Shown here: positions 41,070 through 49,210 of the stretch, one piece after another
Layout: each line of letters starts with the position of its first letter
Position numbering within the stretch: position 1 is the first letter of the stretch
Origin: Methylobacterium sp. J-077
GTDB lineage: Bacteria > Pseudomonadota > Alphaproteobacteria > Rhizobiales > Beijerinckiaceae
Length of the DNA: 64,000 nt
Assembly: GCF_022829365.1 (NCBI RefSeq)
Contig: NZ_JAKSYJ010000119.1
Span: 342,904 to 406,903, forward strand
Direction of reading: 5' to 3'
Notes under the pieces: generated by a model
Told to the model about the DNA's origin: nothing
What the model saw: only the letters and a program-made list of their open reading frames with translations
The model's database searches: none
Translations under genes and position numbers: made by a program

Positions 41070-42640
41070 CGAAGTCCGACCTGTCCCGGCCCGACCGGCC
41101 CCCGCCCGACGCCTTCGAGGATATCGCCTTCGATCTCCGCGACGCCCTGGCGGCCCTGTTCCGGCACATCCGGCCGGCCCTGCTGATCCTGGCCGCCGCG
41201 ATCCTCGGCGCCGGCATCTACCTGCTGCTGACGCCGGCCGAGTACACGGCCGACGCCAAGCTGATCATCCGGTTGGGCCGCGAGAAGTCGGCCGGCTCGG
41301 TCCAGGGCGGCGCCAACCAGAACTACATGTTCTCCGAGCGCGCGCAGAACGTGAACAACGAGGTCGAGATCCTGCGCGACCCCAGCATCGTGCGCGACGA
41401 GTTCGCGGCGCTGAAGGCGATCACCCCGGCCGGCGATCTGGGCCCGCCTCCCGAAGACTGGATGGACTGGCTGATCTACCAGGGCCGCGTCGCCCTGCGC
41501 GGGGCCAAGGCGGTCAAGACCTGGGTCGTGGATACGGTCCGCATCCCGTTCGAGGCGCTCGGCCTGCTGCGCCACCTCAGCCCCGACGAGAAGCTCTTCG
41601 AGGCCTATCTCGCCTCCTTCAAGGTCGTGTTCGTCAAGGAGACGGACGTGATCCTGACCGGTTTCACCTGGACCGACCCGAACTTCGCCGCCCAGGCGCT
41701 GAACCGGCTCCTCGACGCCTACAAGCGCCGCCATGTCGAGGTCTATGCCGACGAGACGCCGGCGACCTTCTACCAGGGCAAGCTGGAGCGGGCGCGCGCC
41801 GACCTCGCCGCCATCGACGCCCAGCTGGCGAAATCCCTGAAGGGCAACAACACGGCGAGCTTCGAGATCGAGCAGCAGAACGACCTCGGCACCCTGTCGG
41901 ACCTCGCCCGTCAGAAATCCGCCGCCCAGATCGAGCGGGAAGGCGTCGAGTCCCGGCTCAAGCGCACCCGCGAGACCGGCCCCGACCGCTGGCAGCCGAC
42001 GCCGCCGGACGCCGACCCGACGGTGGCGGCCTTCGACACGCGCTGGGCGGATCTCAGGACCAAGCGGGCGGAACTCGCCGTCCGGTTCCGGCCGACCGCG
42101 CCCGAATTCGTCAGCCTCGACCGGGACCTCACCGCCCTGACCCGGCAGAAGTACCAGGCGCTGATCGCAGCCGACACGGCCCGGCTCTCGGTTCTGGCGG
42201 AGAAGATCCAGACCATCACGGGGATCGAGGCCAGCCGCCGCAAGGCTGCCATCGGCCAGAGCGACGCCGCCCTCGCCTACGGCCGGCTGATCCAGCAGAA
42301 GGGCCTGCTCAGCGACGAGATCACCGACACGCAGAAGCGGATCGACGCGCTGCGCACCGGCACCGGGCTCGACGCGCAGTCCGTGACCTCTTCCGCATTG
42401 GTCGCCCGCGCCGTACCGCCGCGGCTGCCCTCCGGTCCGAACCGGCCGCTGATCCTCGGCCTCGCGGCCGGGCTGGGGCTGCTCGCGGCCCTCGCCTACG
42501 TCGCCCTGGCAGAGATCCTGGCCCAGACCTACCGCAGCGCCTCCGAGGTCGCCCGCTCGCTGCGCGTGCCGGTGCTCGCCGCCGTGCCGCTGCGCTCGGG
42601 CACCGCCCGCCGGCCGCGTTTCGGGGGAGCCGCCGCATGA
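41066..42640 (+). CDS. Polysaccharide co-polymerase, GumC/Wzc-like chain-length protein
   Basis: Protein of 524 residues. TM1 is near residue 33-55 (RPALLILAAAILGAGIYLLL), a long periplasmic helical domain covers about 60-450, and TM2 is near 460-485. GNRPLILGLAAGLGLL and the tail RSLRVPVLAAVPLRSG resemble the end of GumC and the linker before the kinase in Wzc. The kinase itself is a separate downstream gene. It controls chain length and couples polymerisation with export. GTG start overlaps the previous stop. Confidence 0.92.
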   Translation: MTKSDLSRPDRPPPDAFEDIAFDLRDALAALFRHIRPALLILAAAILGAGIYLLLTPAEYTADAKLIIRLGREKSAGSVQGGANQNYMFSERAQNVNNEVEILRDPSIVRDEFAALKAITPAGDLGPPPEDWMDWLIYQGRVALRGAKAVKTWVVDTVRIPFEALGLLRHLSPDEKLFEAYLASFKVVFVKETDVILTGFTWTDPNFAAQALNRLLDAYKRRHVEVYADETPATFYQGKLERARADLAAIDAQLAKSLKGNNTASFEIEQQNDLGTLSDLARQKSAAQIEREGVESRLKRTRETGPDRWQPTPPDADPTVAAFDTRWADLRTKRAELAVRFRPTAPEFVSLDRDLTALTRQKYQALIAADTARLSVLAEKIQTITGIEASRRKAAIGQSDAALAYGRLIQQKGLLSDEITDTQKRIDALRTGTGLDAQSVTSSALVARAVPPRLPSGPNRPLILGLAAGLGLLAALAYVALAEILAQTYRSASEVARSLRVPVLAAVPLRSGTARRPRFGGAAA

Positions 42641-43272
42641 TCGCCGCCTCCCCGATGATCGACCCGTCCGTGCTGGAGCCGGCGTTGATCCAGCTCGGCC
42701 GCCACGAGACCCGGCTCCGCCGGGTCGGAATCACCGCGGTCCAGCCCGGCGAGGGCGTCAGCACCCTGGCCCGCGAACTCGCCGGCGCCTATGCCCGCCG
42801 CGGCCGCACAGCCGCGCTGATCGAGGCGAACTGGTCGCGGCCATCGCTGGCCGAGGCCTACGGGCTCACCGGGCGGCCGGGCTTCGCCGACATCGTCGCC
42901 GGCGACGTGGCGCCGAGCGTCGGGGTCCATCCGGTCGCCGACGGCCTCAGCATCGTCCCGGCCGGCAATGCCGCGGCGATCCGGCGGGCGACCCTCGACG
43001 ACGGCCGCGTCGAGGATTTTCTGGCGCTGGTCGACGAGCGCTTCGACCTCGCCATCCTGGATTGCGAGCCGATCACCGAGATCGGCGACGCCGCGGCGCT
43101 CTCGCCCTTCGTGGACGGGTTCGTCGTGGTGATCGGCGCCGAGCGCACCCGCCGGGCGGTGGCGCAGCGGGCGCTGGCCGACCTCAAGGCCGCCGGCGGC
43201 GCGCCCCTCGGCATCGTCCTCAACGGCACCCGCCGGCCGATCCCGAAATGGCTGTACCGGTGGCTCGGATGA
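42637..43272 (+). CDS. CpsD/CapB-like tyrosine-kinase homologue with degenerate Walker motifs
   Basis: Protein of 211 residues with the BY-kinase (P-loop/ParA-like) fold. The Walker A position reads PGEGVST (residues 37-43), so the invariant Lys is Val41. The Walker A' region is ALIEANWSRP where active kinases have IDxDxRxP, and Walker B is LAILDCEPI. The tyrosine-rich C-terminal cluster is missing, with one Tyr in PKWLYRWLG. It probably cannot bind or use ATP normally and may be a structural or regulatory partner of the co-polymerase. It overlaps both neighbours by 4 bases. Confidence 0.85.
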   Translation: MIAASPMIDPSVLEPALIQLGRHETRLRRVGITAVQPGEGVSTLARELAGAYARRGRTAALIEANWSRPSLAEAYGLTGRPGFADIVAGDVAPSVGVHPVADGLSIVPAGNAAAIRRATLDDGRVEDFLALVDERFDLAILDCEPITEIGDAAALSPFVDGFVVVIGAERTRRAVAQRALADLKAAGGAPLGIVLNGTRRPIPKWLYRWLG

Positions 43273-44942
43273 GCGGCGCTTCGCTTCGCGCGCTCCGCGC
43301 CTTGCCGGTCGCCGGCCTCGGCCTCGCGGCGGCGGCCGGCGCCGTAGCGCTGAGCGCCGCGCCGCTGAAATTCGCCGTGGTCGGCTTGGCCGCGGCCTTC
43401 GGTGGGGTCGGCGCCCTGATCGCCGGGCAGCGCTACCGGCTGACGCCGCTGCTGCTGATCGCCCTGGCGGTCGGGCTGACGGTCAAGCTCGATGTCAGCT
43501 TCTTTCAGCATTTCGAGGCGGTCGGGCAGTACCTGCCGAGCATCGGCGGCGGGGCCGGGCTGACCGTCAGCGTCGCGCTCCTAGTGGCGCTGACCCTGAT
43601 CCTGTCGAAGCTCACCGGCATCGGCGAGCGCATCCCGGGCCTGCGTCTCGACCGGCCCCTCGTGCTGACGCAACTCGGATTTCTGGCGGCCGGCCTGCTC
43701 TCTCTCAGCAACGCCACCGACACGGCCTATCTCTGGTTCGATGCCTGGCGATTCCTGGGCCTGCTCCTGGTCTCGGTGGCGGTTTCGAACCTGTCGGATA
43801 CCGACATCCGCACCCTGGCGCTGGCGATCTGCGCCCTGTGCCTGGTGCAGACCGCGGTGGCCGGACTGCAATACGTCACCGGTTCCGAACTCGGCCTCTC
43901 GGTGCTGGGCGAGGAGCAGATCGTCGAGGAGAACATCAACTTCACCGCCCAGCGCCGGGCCGGCGGCCTGAAGGTCCACCCGAATATTCTGGGATACTAT
44001 TACGAGTTCGTCTGGCCGCTGGCCCTGGCGCTCGCTCTCTCTCGAGGGCCGAAACTCCTGCGCCTGATCGGTGCGGCCGGCGCCGGATCGGCCGTCATCG
44101 GCGTGGTGCTGACCCTTTCGCGCGCCTCGTGGCTGACCTACCCGCTCTCGGCCGCCCTGGTGATCCTGCTGGTCTATCGCGACCGGCTGTTCTCCCGGGC
44201 GAGCCTGATCGTGTTCGGCCTCCTCGTGGTCGTGGCCGGGATCGCCGCGATCGTCGCCGGGCCGCTGGTCTGGGAGCGCCTGACCGCGGATGACGGCGGC
44301 TCGGCGGCCCAGCGCGGGCCGCTCAACGCCGCGGCCCTGGCGTTGTTCGCGCAATTCCCGATCTTCGGCGTCGGGCTGAACAATTTCGGCAACCAGTTCG
44401 CGACCCTCGACCAGACTGGCCTGTCCCGCCTCGCCGGGCTGTTCGACCGCTCGAACCACGTGGTGCACAACCTCCATATCCTGATCCTCACCGAGGTCGG
44501 TATCGTCGGCTATACCGCCTTCGCCCTGGTCTTTCTGGTCGGGATCTTCCGGGGCTTCCGGGAGGCCTGGCGCGCGCCGGTGGGGGATTCCCTCGCCGCT
44601 ATCGCGGCCGCCTGCGCGGTCGGCCTGATCGCGCACCTGCTGCACGGGCTGGTCGACCCGGGCTTCCGACTCAACCTCGGCATCGCCGAGCTGCTCTACA
44701 CCGGCCTCGGGCTGATCGCGGGCGTGCGGGCGGCCCAGCGGCGAGCGGCTGTGGAGGCCTACGGCGCGGCGCGCTCCCTCTCCCGTGCGGGAGAGGGTTG
44801 GGGTGAGGGATCAGGTCTCTCCGGAAAGGGCCCCCCCCTCACCCTTCAGGAGAGGGGACCCGCGTCACCGCCGGCTGACCGCGCGCGGCCGATCGCGACT
44901 GAGAACCGTCCGGCCCTTAGACCGCGGAGAGATCGACCATGA
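43269..44942 (+). CDS. O-antigen ligase/Wzy-like polymerase with repeat-derived C-terminal tail
   Basis: Protein of 557 residues, ATG 43269 overlapping the previous stop. About 12 hydrophobic segments span residues 10-485, with a large periplasmic loop and the Wzy_C-type signature (SRASWLTYPLSAALV; VGLNNFGNQF; NHVVHNLHILILTEVGIVGY in outline). It should polymerise repeat units in the periplasm. The final 55 residues (from about 503) are translated from the palindromic repeat at 44776-44864 and look foreign, e.g. SLSRAGEGWGEGSGLSG. The frame remains open to overlap the next start (ATGA). Confidence 0.88.
   Translation: MSGASLRALRALPVAGLGLAAAAGAVALSAAPLKFAVVGLAAAFGGVGALIAGQRYRLTPLLLIALAVGLTVKLDVSFFQHFEAVGQYLPSIGGGAGLTVSVALLVALTLILSKLTGIGERIPGLRLDRPLVLTQLGFLAAGLLSLSNATDTAYLWFDAWRFLGLLLVSVAVSNLSDTDIRTLALAICALCLVQTAVAGLQYVTGSELGLSVLGEEQIVEENINFTAQRRAGGLKVHPNILGYYYEFVWPLALALALSRGPKLLRLIGAAGAGSAVIGVVLTLSRASWLTYPLSAALVILLVYRDRLFSRASLIVFGLLVVVAGIAAIVAGPLVWERLTADDGGSAAQRGPLNAAALALFAQFPIFGVGLNNFGNQFATLDQTGLSRLAGLFDRSNHVVHNLHILILTEVGIVGYTAFALVFLVGIFRGFREAWRAPVGDSLAAIAAACAVGLIAHLLHGLVDPGFRLNLGIAELLYTGLGLIAGVRAAQRRAAVEAYGAARSLSRAGEGWGEGSGLSGKGPPLTLQERGPASPPADRARPIATENRPALRPRRDRP
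44776..44864. repeat. Palindromic repeat (copy 3) inside the Wzy-like gene
   Basis: The left hairpin CCCTCTCCCG/CGGGAGAGGG and the central TTGGGGTGAGGGA are intact from 44777. The right-hand hairpin has lost most of one arm (CCCTTCAGGAGAGGGGACCC). It lies wholly in the coding frame of the polymerase gene, unlike the intergenic copies. Confidence 0.85.
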
Positions 44943-45871
44943 GCGGGATCGGCCTCAGCGTCCTGATCGTCACTTACAACGCTGGCGGCGATATCGAGAC
45001 GTGCCTGCAGCTCCTGGCGGCGAGCCGGATCGACCGTCCCTACGAGGTGATCCTCGTCGACAACGCCTCCTCGGACGGCACGCCGGAGCGGATCGCGAGC
45101 GCCTTCCCGTGGGTGCGCCTGATCGCCGAGAAGACCAACCACGGCTTCGCGGGCGGCAATGCCGTCGCCCTGGCGGCGGCGCAATACGACACGTTCCTGT
45201 TGCTCAATCCCGACGCGTTTCTGAGCGACCCGGAGGCCCTCGCCGCGGCGCTGGCCCATCTCGACGCGCATCCCGATGTCGGCGCGCTCGGGCCCCGCCT
45301 GACCTTCCCGGACGGGCGGCACCAAGTCGGCGATGCCGGCTACGAGCCGCGCCCGCTCTCGACCCTGGTCCATGCCGCCGGGCTGTCGGGGCGCTTCGGC
45401 CTGCGCGGCCTTTACCTCGCGAGCCGGCAGGCCCGCAGACGCGCGGCCCTGGATGTGGACTGGGTCTGCGGCGCGTTCATCCTGATGCGCCGGGCCGCGG
45501 TCGAGGCGATCGGCGGCCTGGAGAGCCCAATGTTCCTCTACGGCGAGGACGTGGATTGGGGCTGCCGCCTGCGCGATGTCGGCTGGCGGGTCGCTTACCT
45601 GCCGGGGATCGCGGTGGTCCATCTCCAGGGCGGCTCGGCCGGCGCGCGCTCCGCCCGCTGGCTCGACGGGCTGGCGGAGATCTACCGCCTGCGCAATGCC
45701 GGCCGGTTCCTGTCCTCGCCGGCCTTCTTCTCGGCTCCGCTGCGGCTCGGTTTCACCCTGCGGGCGCTGGCCTACGGGCTCGCCGGCCGGCTGAAGCGCC
45801 GACCGGAACTCGCCCGGAAAGCCGAGGATATGCGCCGGTTTTCCGCGCACCTGCGCGGTCTTCGAAGCTAA
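44939..45871 (+). CDS. Glycosyltransferase family 2
   Basis: GT-A-fold protein of 310 residues. It opens with LSVLIVTYNAGGDIETCL; the nucleotide site is VDNASSDGT, with NHGFAGGN and the metal-binding-region LLLNPDAFL. A later FLYGEDVDWGCRLRDVGW is the family's ED-x-D acceptor/catalytic motif, here matched to rhamnosyltransferase-like (WbbL) enzymes. It probably adds a sugar such as rhamnose to the lipid-linked repeat unit. It is last of the first EPS operon. Confidence 0.92.
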   Translation: MSGIGLSVLIVTYNAGGDIETCLQLLAASRIDRPYEVILVDNASSDGTPERIASAFPWVRLIAEKTNHGFAGGNAVALAAAQYDTFLLLNPDAFLSDPEALAAALAHLDAHPDVGALGPRLTFPDGRHQVGDAGYEPRPLSTLVHAAGLSGRFGLRGLYLASRQARRRAALDVDWVCGAFILMRRAAVEAIGGLESPMFLYGEDVDWGCRLRDVGWRVAYLPGIAVVHLQGGSAGARSARWLDGLAEIYRLRNAGRFLSSPAFFSAPLRLGFTLRALAYGLAGRLKRRPELARKAEDMRRFSAHLRGLRS

Positions 45872-45884
45872 GTTCGCCCCACCC

Positions 45885-46622
45885 TCACGGCCGCTTGCGG
45901 ATGAAGACCATGTGATAGCCCTTCAACGGACCCGGCGTGAGCCGGAACAGCAGCTCCCAGAACTTGCCCAGGACGAAGTTCTCGCCATGATAGAACGGCT
46001 GCCCGTCGAAACTGTAGGTGAAGTGCTCGAATCGATCAGCTGGGAAAAGCCGCTGCCGCGCCGCCTCCGTGTTCATGGTGTAGAGCGGCACGAACGAGTC
46101 GATCTCGACCCGCCGCGGCTCGACCCAGCGCAGGACCTGCGCGTGCAGCCGCTTCGGGATGAGCCTCGCGCCGACCCCGACATAACCCCAGCGGTTGGGC
46201 GTCCAGGCGCAGAGCCAGCCCCCCGGGGCGAGGACCCGGCCGAGCTCGGAAGCAGTGACCTCGGGATGCTCGATATGTTCGAGGACCGAGAACGCCGAGA
46301 TCAGGTCGAAGCTCCCGTCCGGGAATGGAAGAATCCCGTCGTGACCGATCAGCCGGACCGCGTCGGCCGACTTGTTCTCGAGGACCGCCTCGTCGACGTC
46401 GCAGGCCATGACGTGGGCGCAGCGCCCGCGGAAGTCGCCGAGGTTCCGGCGCAGTGGGACCGGGTCATCGCTCCACTTGCCGCGCCCCGCCCCGAACTCC
46501 ATCACCCGCATGTCCGGCCGGAGCAGCGCGTTGACGCGGACGATGTACTCCATCCGGTGATCCTGCCGGGAGTAACCCCCGGCCCCCATCTCCCGGAACA
46601 GGCGCTGTTCGACGGTGACCAT
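45885..46622 (-). CDS. Class I SAM-dependent methyltransferase
   Basis: Protein of 245 residues. The SAM-binding motif I is VMEFGAGRGKWSDD, the acidic end of strand 2 is MACDVDEAVL, and motif IV is SFDLISAFSVLEHIEHPE. It looks like a Methyltransf_11-type enzyme. Position in the EPS locus, convergent with a glycosyltransferase and divergent from another by 24 bases, suggests O-methylation of a sugar. The acceptor is unknown. Confidence 0.88.
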   Translation of the reverse strand: MVTVEQRLFREMGAGGYSRQDHRMEYIVRVNALLRPDMRVMEFGAGRGKWSDDPVPLRRNLGDFRGRCAHVMACDVDEAVLENKSADAVRLIGHDGILPFPDGSFDLISAFSVLEHIEHPEVTASELGRVLAPGGWLCAWTPNRWGYVGVGARLIPKRLHAQVLRWVEPRRVEIDSFVPLYTMNTEAARQRLFPADRFEHFTYSFDGQPFYHGENFVLGKFWELLFRLTPGPLKGYHMVFIRKRP

Positions 46623-46646
46623 GCTTTAGGCTCCTCTGACGGCGCG

Positions 46647-47840
46647 ATGCGCGCGGTTGTGGTGGAAAGGTGTGGGTCGGACGGGCGTCCGGCCGTGGCG
46701 ATCCTCGGCACCCGCGGGGTGCCGGCCGCGCACGGGGGGTTCGAGACCCTGGCCGAGCGCCTGGCGCTGGATCTCGTCGCGCGCGGCTGGCGGGTCGAGG
46801 TCTATTGCCAGGTGCGCGAACCGACTGCGCCGAGCGTCTGGCGCGGCGTCGCGCTGATCCCGGTGGCGGTGCGGGGCGACGGCGCCTTCGCGACCATCGT
46901 GTTCGACCTGAAATGCACTCTGAAGGCGGCGTTCCGGCCGGCCCTGCCGCTGGTGCTCGGCTACAACACCGCCGCGTTCTCGATCCTGTACCGGCTCACG
47001 GGCAAGCGCAGCGTGATGAACATGGACGGGATCGAGTGGAAGCGCGACCGTTGGTCGAAGCCCGCCAAGGCGTGGTTCTGGCTGAACGAGCGGCTGGGCA
47101 GCCTGTTCTCCACCCATCTCGTCGCCGACCATCCGGAGATTGCCCGGCACCTTGCCCGCAACACGTCGGTCAAGCGGATCACCACCATCGCGTACGGGGC
47201 GGACCCTGTGCTGGAAGCGTCGACCACCCCGCTGGCCGCATTCAACGCGCACCCCCGCGATTACGGGCTGCTGATCGCCCGGGTGGTGCCGGAAAACCTC
47301 GTGCTCCAGATCGTCCGCGCCTGGAGCGAGATCCGCCCGGGCCTGCCGCTGGTCGTACTGGGCAAGCTGATGGACTCCGATCCCTACCACCGGGCCGTGA
47401 AAGCCGCGGGCGGCCCCGAGGTGATCTTCGCTGGCGCGATCTACGAGGCCGAGCGCGTCGCGGCGCTCCGGCTGCATGCCCGCTTCCACATCCACGGCCA
47501 CACGGTGGGCGGGACGAACCCGTCCCTTGTCGAGGCCCTCGGCGCCGGCTCGCCGATCCTCGCCCACGACAATCCGTTCAACCGCTGGGTCGCTGGCGAC
47601 GGGGCGGTGTATTTCGGCGACGAGACCGAGTTGCGCCGGGGCATCCTCAACCTCGTGCGCGCCGCGCCGAGCCGGCTCGACGCGATGTCGGCGGCGTCCC
47701 GGGAGCGGCACGCCGACGCCTTCGGCTGGCAGGGCATCGTCGACGCCTATGAGAGCGTGCTCCGTCGCCAGCTTCCGTCGCGCCGCGCCGCCCACCGGGG
47801 CCGGGAGGCGATCGGCCGGCACGAGCACGGGGCGGCGTGA
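46647..47840 (+). CDS. Glycosyltransferase family 4 with DUF1972 N-terminus
   Basis: GT-B protein of 397 residues from ATG 46647. The N-terminal VAILGTRGVPAAHGGFETLAERLA is the hallmark of DUF1972/rhamnosyltransferase-like enzymes. The C-terminal half has HGHTVGGTNPSLVEALGAGSPILAHDNPFN in outline, the donor-binding region. The extreme C-terminus (from about 375) is basic and low-complexity. Probable role: transfer of a sugar, perhaps a deoxyhexose, to the EPS repeat. Confidence 0.92.
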   Translation: MRAVVVERCGSDGRPAVAILGTRGVPAAHGGFETLAERLALDLVARGWRVEVYCQVREPTAPSVWRGVALIPVAVRGDGAFATIVFDLKCTLKAAFRPALPLVLGYNTAAFSILYRLTGKRSVMNMDGIEWKRDRWSKPAKAWFWLNERLGSLFSTHLVADHPEIARHLARNTSVKRITTIAYGADPVLEASTTPLAAFNAHPRDYGLLIARVVPENLVLQIVRAWSEIRPGLPLVVLGKLMDSDPYHRAVKAAGGPEVIFAGAIYEAERVAALRLHARFHIHGHTVGGTNPSLVEALGAGSPILAHDNPFNRWVAGDGAVYFGDETELRRGILNLVRAAPSRLDAMSAASRERHADAFGWQGIVDAYESVLRRQLPSRRAAHRGREAIGRHEHGAA

Positions 47841-47862
47841 GCGGACGAGCGGGCGTTCCGGC

Positions 47863-48471
47863 CTAAGCTGCATCTCCGCCCCCCGCGCCCGCCTCAAGCG
47901 TTCGAATCTGCCGCTGGGCCAGCATCGTCACGGTGCCGGCCGGCACGTCCCGCAAGGTGCAGACGCCGATGCCGATCGTAGCGCCCGCGCCCACCGTGAC
48001 GGCGCCCTGGACGGCGGCGTGGGCGCCGACCACCGCGCCGTCGCCGAGACGCGGCGCGTCCTCCGGAAACGGCTGCCCGGGAAACACCCAGTCCCGCGGT
48101 CCCACCAGGGTCCCGGGCAGCAGGATCAGATCGGTCCCGGCGCTGCCGCAGAACACCACGCGGGCCGGGTGGGGCACGAACAGGCCCGGCCCGATCGGCG
48201 AGCCCGGATGCAGGCTCGCGCCGGTCATCCGCAGCGACAGGTCCGAGATTAAAGCGGCGCAACGGCGCCAGCCGCTTCCATGCAGCAGATGGGCGACCCG
48301 GTGAAAGATCGCGACCTGCATCGCCGGCAGGGTCAGGTGCATCAGGCGGCGCAGCCGGGAGGTCGGCTTGCCGCCGGTCGTCTGGCGCAGGACCCGGGCG
48401 AAGTCCGCCGACAGCAGCAGGCGCAGCTCCGCGAAGCCGCTCGGCGCGGTGGTCGGGGCGATACCGCTCAT
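47863..48471 (-). CDS. Serine-acetyltransferase-like hexapeptide acyltransferase
   Basis: Protein of 202 residues. A helical N-terminal part is followed by a left-handed beta-helix with hexapeptide periodicity: GASLHPGSPIGPGLFVPHP, AVVGAHAAVQGAVTVGAGATIG. The order resembles CysE, but it lies in a polysaccharide locus, so O-acetylation of the polymer's sugar is likelier than cysteine synthesis. The start overlaps the upstream paralogue's stop by 4 bases. Confidence 0.87.
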   Translation of the reverse strand: MSGIAPTTAPSGFAELRLLLSADFARVLRQTTGGKPTSRLRRLMHLTLPAMQVAIFHRVAHLLHGSGWRRCAALISDLSLRMTGASLHPGSPIGPGLFVPHPARVVFCGSAGTDLILLPGTLVGPRDWVFPGQPFPEDAPRLGDGAVVGAHAAVQGAVTVGAGATIGIGVCTLRDVPAGTVTMLAQRQIRTLEAGAGGGDAA

Positions 48472-49082
48472 GCCGCACCTCCGCGGCCCGGGAGCGCGCG
48501 CCAGGGCTGGGGCATCACCGCCTCGCCCGCCTGCACGTCCTTGAGGATGATCGTGCGGGGACCGAGCCGCGCCCGGTCACCGATATGCACGGCCCCGAGG
48601 ACAATCGCGCCCGCCTCCAGCACCACACCGTCGCCCAGCACGGGCAGGCCCGGACCGCCGCCGATATCCTGGTCGGGCTCCTTCAGCAGGCCGCCGATGG
48701 AGGCCTGGACGCCGAAGGCCGCGTCGCGCCCAACGGCCCCGGCGATGACGGCGCCGTAGGGGTAGGGCAGGAACAGCCCCCCGGCGATCCGGCTGGACGG
48801 CGGGATGTCGGCGCCGGTCCACCAGCCGTTGACCAGCCACAGCAGCCACGCCGCCATCCGCCAGCCGCGCTCGTGGCTGTACCGCGAGAGCCGATACAGC
48901 CAGACGGCGTGATAGCCCCGGCGCAGGGCCGCAGGCCCCTGGCCGCGGCGTTCCCAATGCGCCCGGTCGGCCGCGAGCGCGGCGCGCACCTGCGGCCAGC
49001 GCGGTCGCCGCCCTGCGGCAAATTCCGATGGGGCCACGAGGGGGATCCCTCGGGCGGCGTCGGTCTCGGCGCGCTCGGACAT
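48468..49082 (-). CDS. Second serine-acetyltransferase-like hexapeptide acyltransferase
   Basis: Protein of 204 residues from ATG 49082; the open frame runs further upstream, but that part lacks similarity and has many Cys. The helical N-terminal part (YHAVWLYRLSRYSHERGWRMAAWLL in outline) leads into a beta-helix: IPPSSRIAGGLFLPYPYGAVI, VLEAGAIVLGAVHIGDRARLGPRTIILKD. It looks like a divergent paralogue of the downstream gene; two acetyltransferases could modify different positions or sugars. Confidence 0.85.
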   Translation of the reverse strand: MSERAETDAARGIPLVAPSEFAAGRRPRWPQVRAALAADRAHWERRGQGPAALRRGYHAVWLYRLSRYSHERGWRMAAWLLWLVNGWWTGADIPPSSRIAGGLFLPYPYGAVIAGAVGRDAAFGVQASIGGLLKEPDQDIGGGPGLPVLGDGVVLEAGAIVLGAVHIGDRARLGPRTIILKDVQAGEAVMPQPWRALPGRGGAA

Positions 49083-49210
49083 ACGCAGTCCTCCGGTTTC
49101 CTCAGACGCTTCATCTCTGCAACCATAAATTGAAGATACGGTTGCAAGCCATACGCACCCTGCCACGATGCAATCGTAGGTCGCGGTTTTCAGCAAGGCT
49201 TCACCGAGAG

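Noticed and set aside
47863..48471. Cysteine biosynthesis gene cysE
   Set aside because: It is short, paired with a paralogue and inside an exopolysaccharide locus; an acyltransferase for the polymer is more likely.
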